Part shown: positions 8,795 through 19,400 of the stretch, piece after piece
Position numbering within the stretch: the first letter of the stretch is position 1
Layout of the letters: each line of letters begins with the position of its first letter
NCBI GenBank assembly: GCA_965229565.1
Contig: OZ245888.1
Coordinates: 186,001 to 250,000, forward strand
Reading direction: 5' to 3'
DNA: 64,000 nt
From: JANQNX01 sp040217095
Lineage (GTDB): Bacteria; Pseudomonadota; Gammaproteobacteria; Eutrophobiales; Eutrophobiaceae
The notes under the pieces: generated by a model
What the model was told of the DNA's origin: nothing
Databases searched by the model: none
What the model saw: only the letters and a program-made list of their open reading frames with translations
Position numbers and translations under genes: made by a program

Positions 8795-10564
8795 TTACTC
8801 ACTCGTTTGATTTTCTGATTCTGAAAAGAGTTTTTTCAAAAAATTGTTACTACCTGGCTTGTTCATGTGTTCACGCAGTTTTCTGATATTGTCCCGCGAT
8901 TGCTCCATATCGTTATTCCAGTCTTCATCACTCTCAACAACGATGGGCTTTAACAGAATCACAAGTTCACTTTTTACTGATTCTTGCTTCTTATGTTTGA
9001 ACAGGTTTCCCACAAATGGCAATTCTTTCAGGCCGGGAGTGCCAGCATCCTGATCATTGGTGGATTCCTGCATCAAACCACCAATCACGACGACCTGGCC
9101 GCTTCTCGCACGCACAATACTGTCTGATTCTCGCACCGTACTTAACGCCAAAGGTATCTGTTGTGCCACGTTACCTACGGTGACAGTTTTTTGCTGGTCA
9201 ATTACTTCGCTGATAGAAGGATGCACATGCAGCGTCACATCACCCGCCTGGCTGATTTGCGGAGTAACATCCAACGCAATGCCGGAAAAGAACGGTGTTA
9301 ATTCTATACTCGGGTTGAAGGTTGTCGCTGTAGATGTGGTCGACTGGGTGGAAGAAATATCCGTTACAAAAAACTCGTCACTGCCGACCTTGATAATAGC
9401 TTTTTGGTTATTAAGTGTCGCTACGCGAGGGCTGGATAGCACCTGTACATTTCCCTGCGTCTGTAGCAATTCGATAAAACCCGTAAAGTCGCCAAAGTCC
9501 AGGGCAAGGGTAAATACACCACCAAATGCTGCTGCGCCAGCGCCAGCGATAGCGGATAGATTGGAAGGGTCGAGATTACCCGTGTTACCTGCTATTCCGC
9601 TTACACCACTCTCGTCAACCAGTACTGAACCGCCGCCAATGTTTGCCCCCGTTATGGAATTACTACCCGGCTTCAACAACGCTCCCCAGTTAATGCCGGA
9701 TTGAAACCGATCGTTCAGTCGCACTTCCAGTATTTTGGCTTCCAGTATTACCTGGCGTTGAACGATCAACTGCGTTGCCTGCAGGTAAGATTCAACTTCT
9801 CGCAATTCATTTGGTAGTGCGCGCACAACGACCACGCCTGACTGTGGATTAACAACCACGCTGCGACCTTCTCCTGTCCCAACTATCGCCTCTACCGAAC
9901 TCTGTAATTCAGTCCAGAATGAACTCAGGTTTTGCTCCGTCCTGATTTCTGTGCCAACCACGCCGCCACTGGTCGAACGTGTGCCGTCGGAAGATGTCCC
10001 GCCCTGCGTTAACGAACCGGAGCTGACCAATGTCTGTGAACTACCACTTCTTTCAACGTTTAGATAATTGATCTGATAAATTCGTGCTCTAAGCCGCCCC
10101 GGCAGGACCTGGAAACCATAAGACGTACTGACAAACTCAAAACCATACACGTCACGGGCCGCCTCTAATACTTCCGGTATCGTTACATTGCGCAAGTTGA
10201 GCGTCACGTTGCCGGTGACTTCCGGATGAATAACCATGTTGTATTTTGTGCCATCAACCAGGCTCAGAAAAAACTGGTCCGCAGGCACGCCGTTAACCGA
10301 GATATCAAATCTCTCTGAATCCTCCATTTCCGGCACATCGGATATATCAAGAGCTATGGTGGGTATCAGGCTGGCAGCGATATCTTCGGGTACAGCAGCC
10401 TGAGTCCTGTTTTGTTCAACTGATTTAGTAACAGTTTCCTCCATATTCTCTACCACGTCCTGACGTACCTGCTGTTGACAACCAGCAAGCAACACCAGCA
10501 TTGACAACAACACCGTTGCCATGCTGTTTAAACAAAATCTTTTTTTATTGTAATTATTGATCAT
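8795..10564 (-). CDS. mshL: MSHA outer-membrane secretin MshL
   Basis: This 589-residue secretin forms the outer-membrane gate of the pilus. The N terminus is a lipoprotein signal (VLLAGC, lipidated Cys29), which routes it to the outer membrane. A short STN/N0 domain at about 85-160 (VTGNVTLNLRNVTIPEVLEAA) is followed by an N1-type domain with a Ser/Gly/Thr-rich insert near 165-200. The C-terminal secretin domain begins near 250 and carries the expected gate and rim motifs (VLSSPRVATLNNQKAIIKVG; VIGGLMQEST; LPFVGNLFKHKK). The length and order are standard for MshL. Confidence 0.93.
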   Translation of the reverse strand: MINNYNKKRFCLNSMATVLLSMLVLLAGCQQQVRQDVVENMEETVTKSVEQNRTQAAVPEDIAASLIPTIALDISDVPEMEDSERFDISVNGVPADQFFLSLVDGTKYNMVIHPEVTGNVTLNLRNVTIPEVLEAARDVYGFEFVSTSYGFQVLPGRLRARIYQINYLNVERSGSSQTLVSSGSLTQGGTSSDGTRSTSGGVVGTEIRTEQNLSSFWTELQSSVEAIVGTGEGRSVVVNPQSGVVVVRALPNELREVESYLQATQLIVQRQVILEAKILEVRLNDRFQSGINWGALLKPGSNSITGANIGGGSVLVDESGVSGIAGNTGNLDPSNLSAIAGAGAAAFGGVFTLALDFGDFTGFIELLQTQGNVQVLSSPRVATLNNQKAIIKVGSDEFFVTDISSTQSTTSTATTFNPSIELTPFFSGIALDVTPQISQAGDVTLHVHPSISEVIDQQKTVTVGNVAQQIPLALSTVRESDSIVRARSGQVVVIGGLMQESTNDQDAGTPGLKELPFVGNLFKHKKQESVKSELVILLKPIVVESDEDWNNDMEQSRDNIRKLREHMNKPGSNNFLKKLFSESENQTSE

Positions 10565-10566
10565 GC

Positions 10567-10962
10567 TTATTGTTTGAGATCGCTTTTTTCCTGTTTCGAA
10601 ATATTCTTCATTGTTTGCGAAGATAATAGGCGCAATATCAATTGTTTTTGATCGTCCTCAATAACAACTGCGGAATGTTTAATTTCTCGAACTATTGCGG
10701 TGTTGACGCTATCCCCGGTACGCACCAGTTTGCCGTTTACAATGGCAGTTCTATCGTCAGGTGCGATACGGATAGCAGTGACCCGCCACTCAATTTTTTT
10801 ACCTGGCTGTGGTGTTTGTTCAACAAATACGGGGGCTGACTTTTGAGACCAGTAGGCTGGTCTTGTTGGATCCGGTAGTTCTGCTACAGCAATTGCTGAC
10901 ATGGAACAACAAAGCAGTGCGATGCCGCTGGTTATGAATTGAATTTGAAGCATTCTGATCAT
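10567..10962 (-). CDS. mshK: MSHA biogenesis protein MshK
   Basis: This small exported protein has a signal peptide (FITSGIALLCCSMSAIAVA) followed by LPDPTRPAYW, the typical opening of MshK and of PilP/GspC-like periplasmic proteins. A small beta domain follows (AIRIAPDDRTAIVNGKLVRTGDSVNTAIVREI), of the HR/PDZ-like fold that contacts the secretin. The start at 10962 was chosen because its ATG overlaps the mshJ stop (ATGA); an ATG four codons earlier is also possible. It likely links the inner-membrane MshI/MshJ complex to MshL. Confidence 0.85.
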   Translation of the reverse strand: MIRMLQIQFITSGIALLCCSMSAIAVAELPDPTRPAYWSQKSAPVFVEQTPQPGKKIEWRVTAIRIAPDDRTAIVNGKLVRTGDSVNTAIVREIKHSAVVIEDDQKQLILRLLSSQTMKNISKQEKSDLKQ

Positions 10963-11645
10963 ACGCCTATCCATTCCCTGGAAAGACTCAGTGTAAAAAT
11001 TTCGATAGCAGCCCGGGTATCAGGATAGTTTTCCACGTTCAATGTAAAGTTATCCCAAAAGAAACCCCACTCCAGCTGCTCCAGTTTTTCCAGGTATTCC
11101 ATCGTGGAAAAGTAATCCCCTCCAAATTCGATTCGTAAACCATGCTTGTATGCGCTTGCGATAGTAGTTGCGCCGGGTTGCTGTGTAGCCGGCGCCGGAT
11201 TATCAGTGTCTCCAGGTTGTTCAATCAATGATGAAACTCCCAGACTTTTCAGGTTGTGCAGGGTTAACCCCTCTGTCTGGTTTAGTACATTCTCCAACAA
11301 TCTCGGCATTTGCTCCGGCTTAACCAGGTTGCGGGTTGATGCTTCCAGTTCAGTTTCCAGAGACACCAGTTTTTCTTTAAGTGACTGCAGGCGTGCCCGG
11401 TTTTCGGCATCCGGATCAGCCTTGCTTTTGACTATCAGTTCCTGCAAACGCGTGTTCAATACCAGTCTTTCGGCATTCTTGTTATTTAGTTCACTTATCA
11501 TCGCCTTTTGCTTGTTGACGAGCGGGGTATTCACTGTTGAATCCCAGACACTGAATAAAATCGCGATCAAGCCCAAAAAAATGATTGCGCGTTCACGAAC
11601 ACTGCGCTCATTGATCCTGGTCATGATTTGCCTGATTTTTTCCAT
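10959..11645 (-). CDS. mshJ: MSHA biogenesis protein MshJ (PilO/GspM-like)
   Basis: This 228-residue protein has one transmembrane helix (about 18-36), a long charged coiled coil (about 40-110, many Lys/Glu/Leu heptads) and a C-terminal ferredoxin-like domain (LRIEFGGDYFSTMEYLEKLEQLEW). This is the PilO/GspM layout. It forms the inner-membrane alignment complex with the MshI and PilN-like products encoded just upstream. Four bases separate it from the pilN-like gene. Confidence 0.87.
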   Translation of the reverse strand: MEKIRQIMTRINERSVRERAIIFLGLIAILFSVWDSTVNTPLVNKQKAMISELNNKNAERLVLNTRLQELIVKSKADPDAENRARLQSLKEKLVSLETELEASTRNLVKPEQMPRLLENVLNQTEGLTLHNLKSLGVSSLIEQPGDTDNPAPATQQPGATTIASAYKHGLRIEFGGDYFSTMEYLEKLEQLEWGFFWDNFTLNVENYPDTRAAIEIFTLSLSREWIGV

Positions 11646-11649
11646 AAAA

Positions 11650-12243
11650 TTAATTCGTACTGATTAGAAAGTTAATTTCACTGCCGCCATCCTTGCTTTC
11701 AACACGCGCAATCTCCAACACGTTAAATGATGCACCTCGCAAGGCTTCCTCGGATGCCAGATTCTGCAGATACAATGGAACAAGTTCAGAAGACAACGTT
11801 TTGCCAGCCAGCCCCAGCAAAGAGCCACCGGCTTTAATGGTAACTTTTGTCAGCCATGTGCCTTCAACATGTCCACGCGCGAACGATGCGAGATAATCCG
11901 AAAAGCCGGAATCATTGCCAAATGAGCGACTGGAAAGAGTCTCCTTGATGCGTTCCTGTCTTTCTATCTCCCGGGTTATGCGGGCAATTTCATTTTCCAG
12001 TAATTTGCTTTTGTCTTTCGCCTGGCTTGCTTCTAGTGCAGTTACTTGTTGTTGTAATTGCATTAGCTCTGCTTCCAGCTTTGATATTTGCTTCTCATAG
12101 GGCTGAACTTGATATAGTTGGTACCCGCTTGCGGCAGCAAAAAGCAGTAAGAACAGACCGGTAAAGAGCAACATGGAAGCAGCCGAGAATACGATCTTCT
12201 GTTCCCTGAGTTCCGGTTGGTACAGGTTGATGTTCTGTTTCAT
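11650..12243 (-). CDS. PilN-like alignment protein (MshI2)
   Basis: The start is taken at the ATG at 12243, which overlaps the mshI stop (ATGA). The product has 197 residues and begins MKQNINLYQPELREQK, the INLYQ/INLL motif by which PilN-type proteins bind the cytoplasmic PilM-type partner. A transmembrane helix (about 21-42), a coiled coil (about 45-110) and a C-terminal PilN-like domain follow. In Vibrio the equivalent is often a second MshI protein. An upstream in-frame start at 12291 lies inside mshI and adds a peptide without the family motif. Confidence 0.85.
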   Translation of the reverse strand: MKQNINLYQPELREQKIVFSAASMLLFTGLFLLLFAAASGYQLYQVQPYEKQISKLEAELMQLQQQVTALEASQAKDKSKLLENEIARITREIERQERIKETLSSRSFGNDSGFSDYLASFARGHVEGTWLTKVTIKAGGSLLGLAGKTLSSELVPLYLQNLASEEALRGASFNVLEIARVESKDGGSEINFLISTN

Positions 12244-13199
12244 GTAACCTGCGCCTCTTGTCGAAGCGCGGTACCCAGTGCCAACAGGCATCGCGATTGT
12301 GTATATCTTGATAGAGGCTCACTGACATCTATCAATTCCTGTATGTCGAGAAAGCGCGCAGGAATCTGCAATTGCTCCTCCAGGTACTCGATCATACCGG
12401 GCACTTCGTGGTCAAGTGGAGAAAGTACCAGGGCCGAAACCTGTGGTTGTCCAAAATGGCTCTCATAGTAGTCCATGGAGCGTTGTACCTCGATCACGAT
12501 GTTGTCCAGCCATCTTCGGCAATCTTCATCATCGACGACCGACAACACGGCCTCGGGCAGCATGCTGTGACCGCCAGCGATCGTTCGGGACAAGTACAAT
12601 TCATCCTGCCGAGTGATAGTGATTAAGCCTTGATTCTCATCAATGTAAACCAGTGCTACGCCGGCAACGTCTTCAGGCAACATGGCGGCAATGTTACGCA
12701 ACGCAAGCTCCGGTATATCGATAGTCTCCAGGTTTAAACCCGCGCTTTTCAATTGAGAGATCAGCGCCTTTATCCTTTTTGAACGGGCTACAACCGCATA
12801 TACCATATTGGCTCTGCTCGCCGAGCGGCCCACAGGCGCTTCAAAGACATCGACCACGGCCTCTTTCAGGTCAAAATCAATGAGCTCCTTGATGCGAAAT
12901 CGAATTGCTGCCTTGACTTCATCGGGCTCCACATCCGGCGCTTCCACCAGTAATAAATGGTAATCACCAAGCTGCATCAGGCTTAGGCACTGATACTGAT
13001 CCAGGTTATGAGTTTTGGTCAGCTTGGACAGCACAGCATCTCGTATAGAAATATTCTGTGCATCCTGCACGTCGCAGAATTCGAGGGTCGGCGGCAGGTC
13101 ATTCTCACGACGTACCTGTGCAACGGAGACGGAGCTATCGTCGGAATAGACCGCTACATGTATGCCTTTTTTCAGCTTACGCTTGAAAAAACCCAGCAA
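12240..13199 (-). CDS. mshI: MSHA biogenesis protein MshI (PilM-like)
   Basis: The 319-residue product has the actin-like PilM fold: an early beta region IHVAVYSDDSSVSVAQVRR, then YAVVARSKRIKALISQLKSAGLNLETIDIPELALRNI, a conserved motif of PilM/MshI proteins. It should sit on the cytoplasmic face and bind the INLYQ peptide of the next gene. It is the first gene of the closely packed assembly operon. A 244-bp AT-rich gap with inverted repeats separates it from mshQ, so a promoter probably lies there. Confidence 0.87.
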   Translation of the reverse strand: MLGFFKRKLKKGIHVAVYSDDSSVSVAQVRRENDLPPTLEFCDVQDAQNISIRDAVLSKLTKTHNLDQYQCLSLMQLGDYHLLLVEAPDVEPDEVKAAIRFRIKELIDFDLKEAVVDVFEAPVGRSASRANMVYAVVARSKRIKALISQLKSAGLNLETIDIPELALRNIAAMLPEDVAGVALVYIDENQGLITITRQDELYLSRTIAGGHSMLPEAVLSVVDDEDCRRWLDNIVIEVQRSMDYYESHFGQPQVSALVLSPLDHEVPGMIEYLEEQLQIPARFLDIQELIDVSEPLSRYTQSRCLLALGTALRQEAQVT

Positions 13200-13386
13200 G
13201 TTAAGACCCCTGTCACCTTAAAACTGCTTATCAGGACACAATTCCTGACGCTTATCGTGTGGCGGTCGTGCTGTAAATTTAATAAATTACTTTAATTTAA
13301 CTATATAATATATTGATACTTATAAATAAACTACAGTAAACAAATACTTAAATTAAAATTGCACGTATCCGCATGCTAATTTTCCT

Positions 13387-13420
13387 ACAAGATATAGGGT
13401 TATTCAACACAATATCTTGT
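13387..13420. promoter_or_regulatory. Perfect inverted repeat in the mshQ-mshI gap
   Basis: The 244-bp gap between mshQ and mshI is very AT rich. It holds a perfect 9-bp inverted repeat, ACAAGATAT...ATATCTTGT, with a 16-base spacer, starting 24 bases after the mshQ stop on the minus strand. No T run follows, so it is a poor intrinsic terminator and may be an operator or mRNA-end hairpin. A second smaller palindrome (TCAGGA/TCCTGA) lies near 13232-13249, closer to mshI. No confident promoter was assigned. Confidence 0.35.
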
Positions 13421-13443
13421 ATTTAGCTACATATTTTAATGCT

Positions 13444-16400
13444 TTACCAAGGTTCGCGGATGTAGATGTATTCAGCAGGTCCTTCAAAGATCCCGAATTC
13501 TGCTCGCCCGTGCGGATCATCATCGTAAGGGCCGTCCTCGTTGTTGTCAGTATCGTCCCAGTCATATTGCAACCAGGGCGATAGGCTTTGTGGAGAGATA
13601 TCAATATAGCCCGTGCAACCTGCCGCCGGCGATGCCAGAGTAAATACTAACTCACCAATGCCGGCAGCAAACGGGTCGTTTGTTACCGTGGCGGTGGCCA
13701 AGCCATTGCCGCAACCGGTGGCATCCGAGATATCGATAGTTCCATCAATCTCGGCGGTTTGCACCGCGCTATCCAGGCTCAAATCTGTTGCTCCAATGGA
13801 TGTACAGCCATCAAGCGCATTCACGATAAAGTTGGTGCCGTCGAAATATTCAGTTTGAAATGGCACGGTGACGGGCAGTAATTCTGATCCAGCGGCAGTG
13901 CCGATATTCAGGCGACCAAAACGTAATTCCGTATTGCCAATGTCGGTGATGGCATACCCATCGGCTGTATCGACAGGCGCGATAGCGCTATTACAACGCC
14001 CCGGACTCACGGCGCTGTCATAGCAAACACCGTCACTATCAGTTAGCCCCGCTGCCAGGAAGGAAACATCCACGTCGGCATTGAAAGGCGCTTCCGCGAT
14101 ATCTTTCTGATACATGAAGGCATCACCTCCCGCCCCGCTTGCTAATGTCAATGTAATCACGCCGTCGAAATCGGTCTCGCCGCCCAGGGCGATCGATCCG
14201 CCAACAAGGGAAGACAGGCTTGCATTCGGTGGTGGTGGTGCCGCATGACCATCCGCATAGCCTCTTGCCAGAGCCGGGCTACTTGTAAATTTTACAAATC
14301 CATTGGGAGCCGTATTACCACCGCCGTAATTGAGTGTTGTGTTTCCTGTCTCGGCATAAGCGGTCAGAGTCAACTCGGGCGCCGTGTTGTAATAAAAAGT
14401 CTGTTCCTGGTAGGTAAAGCCGGTACAACTATCGGCAAAATCCGGCGTGTTGGCCGAAACATCAAATCGCCAGGGAATGAACCTGCCAACAGCACCATAG
14501 TTGGAACTGCCAAGAACAGTTTCGCCGCTTTGTCCATTGAATGCGCTTAACCCGAAAAAGTTAAGAGTGCCGTCACCGAGGTAACCATTAATGGTCAACA
14601 CCAGTGACATGGAGCCGACCTCGGTATATTCCAAATCGGGCAATGGCACCTGCCCATTCGTAAAATCTCCCTGTACAAAAGTCCCGTTATTGAGCGTACC
14701 GGTAGCGCCGCCAGTTGGTAAGTACAGGAAAGGAGCCAGTGCGCCATCCCAGGCGAAATTAGGTGCCAATGCGCCAAAACCCAGGTCATTGTTGTCGGTA
14801 ATATCCACACCTTCAATTAAAACGCCAGAGACAATTTGAAAGTCCGGTATACCATCATCAGCTGTCCCGAACGGTACGCCGTCATCGTCAGCGGCTTGCC
14901 ACAGGTAAGCGCCGACATTGGCCGAGAAACCTGAGCCGGCTGTCGTGAAGATGCCTCCGGTAGAAGTTACCCCGCCTGGATTGGCGACTCCTGCATTAAT
15001 ATCGGTAACCGTAAAACCAAACGGCCGCACGATAAAATTATTACTAATACCGGTGGCATACTCGCCGGACGGCGTACCATCGTCCAGTAACAGTTCATAA
15101 CGTGCGTGTAGTTCAAGCTGACCTGCATCCGGGTAGTTCAGCACGATCTCGGCGGCAGCATTGACACCGAATTCAAGGTTGACCAATTCATATGAAGCAA
15201 CACTGTCGGCATTATCGCTGTCGCCGTCGTCATCACTGGTATCGATATACTGACTCGGTGTCGCTGCATTGCTGATATTAAGCTCGCGTCCGGCGCAGGT
15301 ACTCGGATTCTTGCATTCCGCGCCCAGTTCGATACCCACCACATCGCCCGGACCGAATATTGAAGTACACACCGAAGGATCGTCATCCGTCGCCCTCACT
15401 ACCTGCAGGTTAAGCGTTTTACTGTTGAAACCGGTATTCGATGGCTTGCCGGAAATCTGGGTCGGGATCGTGTTGTTGCCATCGGTCACGTTGTTGTAAA
15501 TGATCCCGGTAAGGAAGAAATCGATGGTCGGATCATCCGTGCCATCACCCGGGTCGGTATCACCCGGTGCCGTACCACTGGTTTCCGTAATCGCGGACGT
15601 GATGTTGATGCTGAACGTTTCCGAGTTGGCACCTGCCAGGTCCGGGTAATTCAAGGGTATGGTCACACTGGCCTCACCCGCCGGGAACTCGTAACTGGCA
15701 TCGCCATTGCCCGGGGTACCAGGCGTGACGGTACCGGTGCCCGCCGAAGGTGTGCTGCTCCAGGTACCGCGACCGGTACTGGTAACAAAATCGATCGTCG
15801 TTGCCGACGTATGATTCACAGTCGCATTGGAACTGTCCTTGGCCGTGATAGTGACGTCGACCGGTAAACAGGTAATGCCGCTGCCGGCACCAAAATCGAT
15901 GTCGTAGTGATCGATAACATTACCAACACAGGTTGGGTAGCAGAACGCCTCGGAAAAGACGAGCACGCTGGCCTGCTCCGTCGTATGGTTGCGCTCGGTA
16001 TCGCGAAAAATATCTTCTTCATAGGCAAGGCCGATCTGTGTCGCATCGATACTGCAGCGCCTGATCCAGCCGCCGTCACCACCGTCATGACGACGTGTGT
16101 GACCAATCGCCAACGGCGTGGCACTATACGTATTCACGAACGGCACCGTTCGTCCTGCACCACCCGCGCAATTCTCATTATCCCAGCCTTGAATATTGTC
16201 TGCCGATACTATGGTCTCATAGAGTATGGTCGTGCCCTGTGCGGTAAAGCTGCCCTGCACGTTGCCATCTATGGCCAGGTAGGCAATGGTCTCATCCGTA
16301 TTGATCGTTGCCGGATTACCATCGTTGACTTCACTTCGCTCCAGCGCAGTTTCAAAAGACGTGTTGCCGACGTTCTGAATGGATGCCGTTAACCACGGGC

Positions 16401-19400
16401 GCGAGGTCGTGGTTGGTGGGTTGTTGTACTCATTGGCGAACCCCTGGATTTGCAACAATACGGATGGGTTAGCAAACGTATTGTTGTAATTAACGGTATC
16501 CCAGCCTTCCCCGCCCGGCACACCACTGCCATGCTGCACGGTCTGGGTCGTATGTGTACCGGCTTCAATAGTGCGGCCGTCCGGCAAGGTAAATACGCCC
16601 TCCGTCATGGCGATGTAATCCACCGTCATTGGCACCGAACGGCCATCCTGCGGCTCCGGTTCGACCTGCGCCATTTCAAACCCGGTGGTCGTGACGTTAC
16701 GTATTCGTATCGCTGCCGGATCGGTATTTTCATTAGTGGGCAATACAAACACCAGCGGCGGAGTCGGGTAAGTCTGCAGAAAACTCACCGGGGTAAATGT
16801 CGGTGTCGTCGTCGTGTCGTTCAGCGTCACCTGGTTGGCTTCAATATAGATTCCCGCCACACAATCATGTGTATCGTTAAATATTTGCGTCACTTCGGCA
16901 TCGCTTAACACCGAGCCGTAAACGCGTACCTCGTCCAGCAGACCATCAAAATACTCAGGCGACCCACCGGTGTCTTCAATACGGCCAATACTTGAAAAGG
17001 CATTACCAATAGTTCCACCAGAAGGAAGCGTGCCACTCGTATTCAGAACACCGTCTATGTAGATTTTATAGGCGTCGGTAGAAGCATCGCGGGTTAATAC
17101 AACATGGTGCCAGGTTCCGTCATTCACCGACACGTTTGACTTGGTGGTGAAATCGTTGGCCACAGAAATACCAATATTGCCTGAGGCATCAAGCCAGCCC
17201 CAGAAAATATCATCTGCTCCTCCTGACTCCTCGACCCCGGTAACACCAGGCGCCTGCCAGGCCAAATCATTACCAACCTGGGTTGTATTCATCCAGAAGG
17301 TCAGACTGGCGGTGTCATTAAGTATGTCGGAAAGATTAGGCACATTTACGTAGTCATCAACACCATCGAATGTGCCATAGCCGCAGGTGCCCGGCGAACC
17401 GGCTATAGCAGGTGACGTGTTGTCAGTTTGCGCCCCATTTACCGCGGCTCCGTCATAGCTACCGGTTTCATCAACCACCTCCCCGGTTGTTCCGTTCCAG
17501 CTCGTTTCATCCATGCGCCACTCGGCCAGGGGGGCGGCGGTTGTATCGCAATAATAGAGGCCTTCATCAAATACAGGGGCTGGGCCGGCGGGAATAGGTG
17601 TATAGGTAAAACCGTTTGACGCATCGCCCCAGCGCAGGCGAATCTCTGCCTGACCACCATTTTCATAATACTCCAAGCGTATATCGTATATTTCACCCGC
17701 CGTCAGTGCGACATTAGCACTCGTATCAGTGGTCGAGGCATGGTCGGTCCAGTTATCAATAACCAGCACATTATCAACATATAGCCTGACTCCATCGTCA
17801 GACACAGTTTGAAAGCGATACGTGTCTGTAGTGGTAATCCTCAACAAACCGTCCCAGCGAACAGAAAAATTATCTGTCCCGATCCCGGCGACGCCAGGTC
17901 CGCCGTTCGCCCAGTTAAAATCAACCGGGCCATCAATTCGAGTGCCGGTAGCCGGCGCCGTTAGCGTCATATTGTTGAAGTAATCGCCGGGAAATCCACT
18001 TGTTAAACCAGCACCAAAGGTACAGGCACTGGTCACTACCGGTGTTAACGCAATAATATGCGCCACACCGGTATCGGCACTACCTGCTGCCGTGGCGGTC
18101 TTGTTGCCTGTCGCACCGGCACCGGCCTGAATAACATCGTTGATCTCGAGTGATATGCCGGCTGCGTTAGGCGTTGTAAGTGAAGCTACATCGACACGCT
18201 CAGTCATTCCGGCCGGCGGTGTCCATGTTTCTGCCGAAGAGTAACTATGGCTACTAATCACCATGGTATCGGCAACCGTCGTGCTGACACTATTTGCCGT
18301 ATGACTCGTGCCGTTAGCTGTCACGTTGCCGCCAATAACATCAACTGCGGCACTGGTATCAACACCAGAGTAACTGGCAATACCACCGGCCGCGCCCGTG
18401 ATGGCCCCGGAAAATGTCCAGGTGTAACTTGCCGGCTCAGCGCCTGTCGCAATACGGGTAAACACTTCCTGAACATTGGCATTCCCCGCTCCCTGAGCGA
18501 TCCGGCTTTGGGATACCCAGCCTGCCGGAGGTGTAATGGTTACCGCCGTATTGTCACGATAGGCGATGACTGCAACCATTACATCATCCGTGGTGGTGCC
18601 TGGAGGCACATTAATTGTAATAACGGGGGCAGGCCGCAAGGCCAACTGGGCGCCATGACTGACTGCATTGCCACCGGTGGCACTGGCCTGTACTGCGGCC
18701 TGAGTACCAGCCGCCCCACGTAATCCATAATAAGCAGCAATTGCCAGATCATCACCCCCACCGGGAGGGTTGTATTCGGTAAAAAACGCCTGAGTCCAGG
18801 GAGCGCTACCGGCAGGTGTACCAATTGAATTGAAATCATTATTCGCATGGGCAGTAAAAACCAGCATGGTGTTGCTTGACGAGGTTGTTATCGCGCCTGC
18901 CTCGATATCATTGTCATTGCCGGAAAGCGTAAAGCTATTGCCGGTATCAAATGGACTACCTGTAGGAACAACACCTCTAAAAGCAATAATTCGCGCGCCG
19001 ATGCCATCATTACCTGCATTGGACACCGTGGTCGGATCTCCACCTGTTGCGCGACGCCAAAACAGGCTTGCACGATGGTCGCCTCCGCTGCTGCCCGTGC
19101 TGATTTGCGTCCATCCCGTCATTGTTGGCGTGGCACTGGCATCGCGTGACTCAATAACGGCGATCAGAACATCGTCTACCTGCGTGCCAGCTGGCAGACC
19201 TGGCGTCACGTTGCCGCTATTAGCTGTTGCTACCGTGCCTGCTCCTACGAAAGTAATTGGAACAGTTAAGCCATCGGGAGTAGCGCTGGATGTTGCCGCA
19301 CGGAATGAAATGGCTGCTAGTGACTGGAAACTGATGCAACACAGCATCAACAAAACGGCAACACCTGTGAAGGTGTTTGATACACGCCTGGCCTTAGTAC

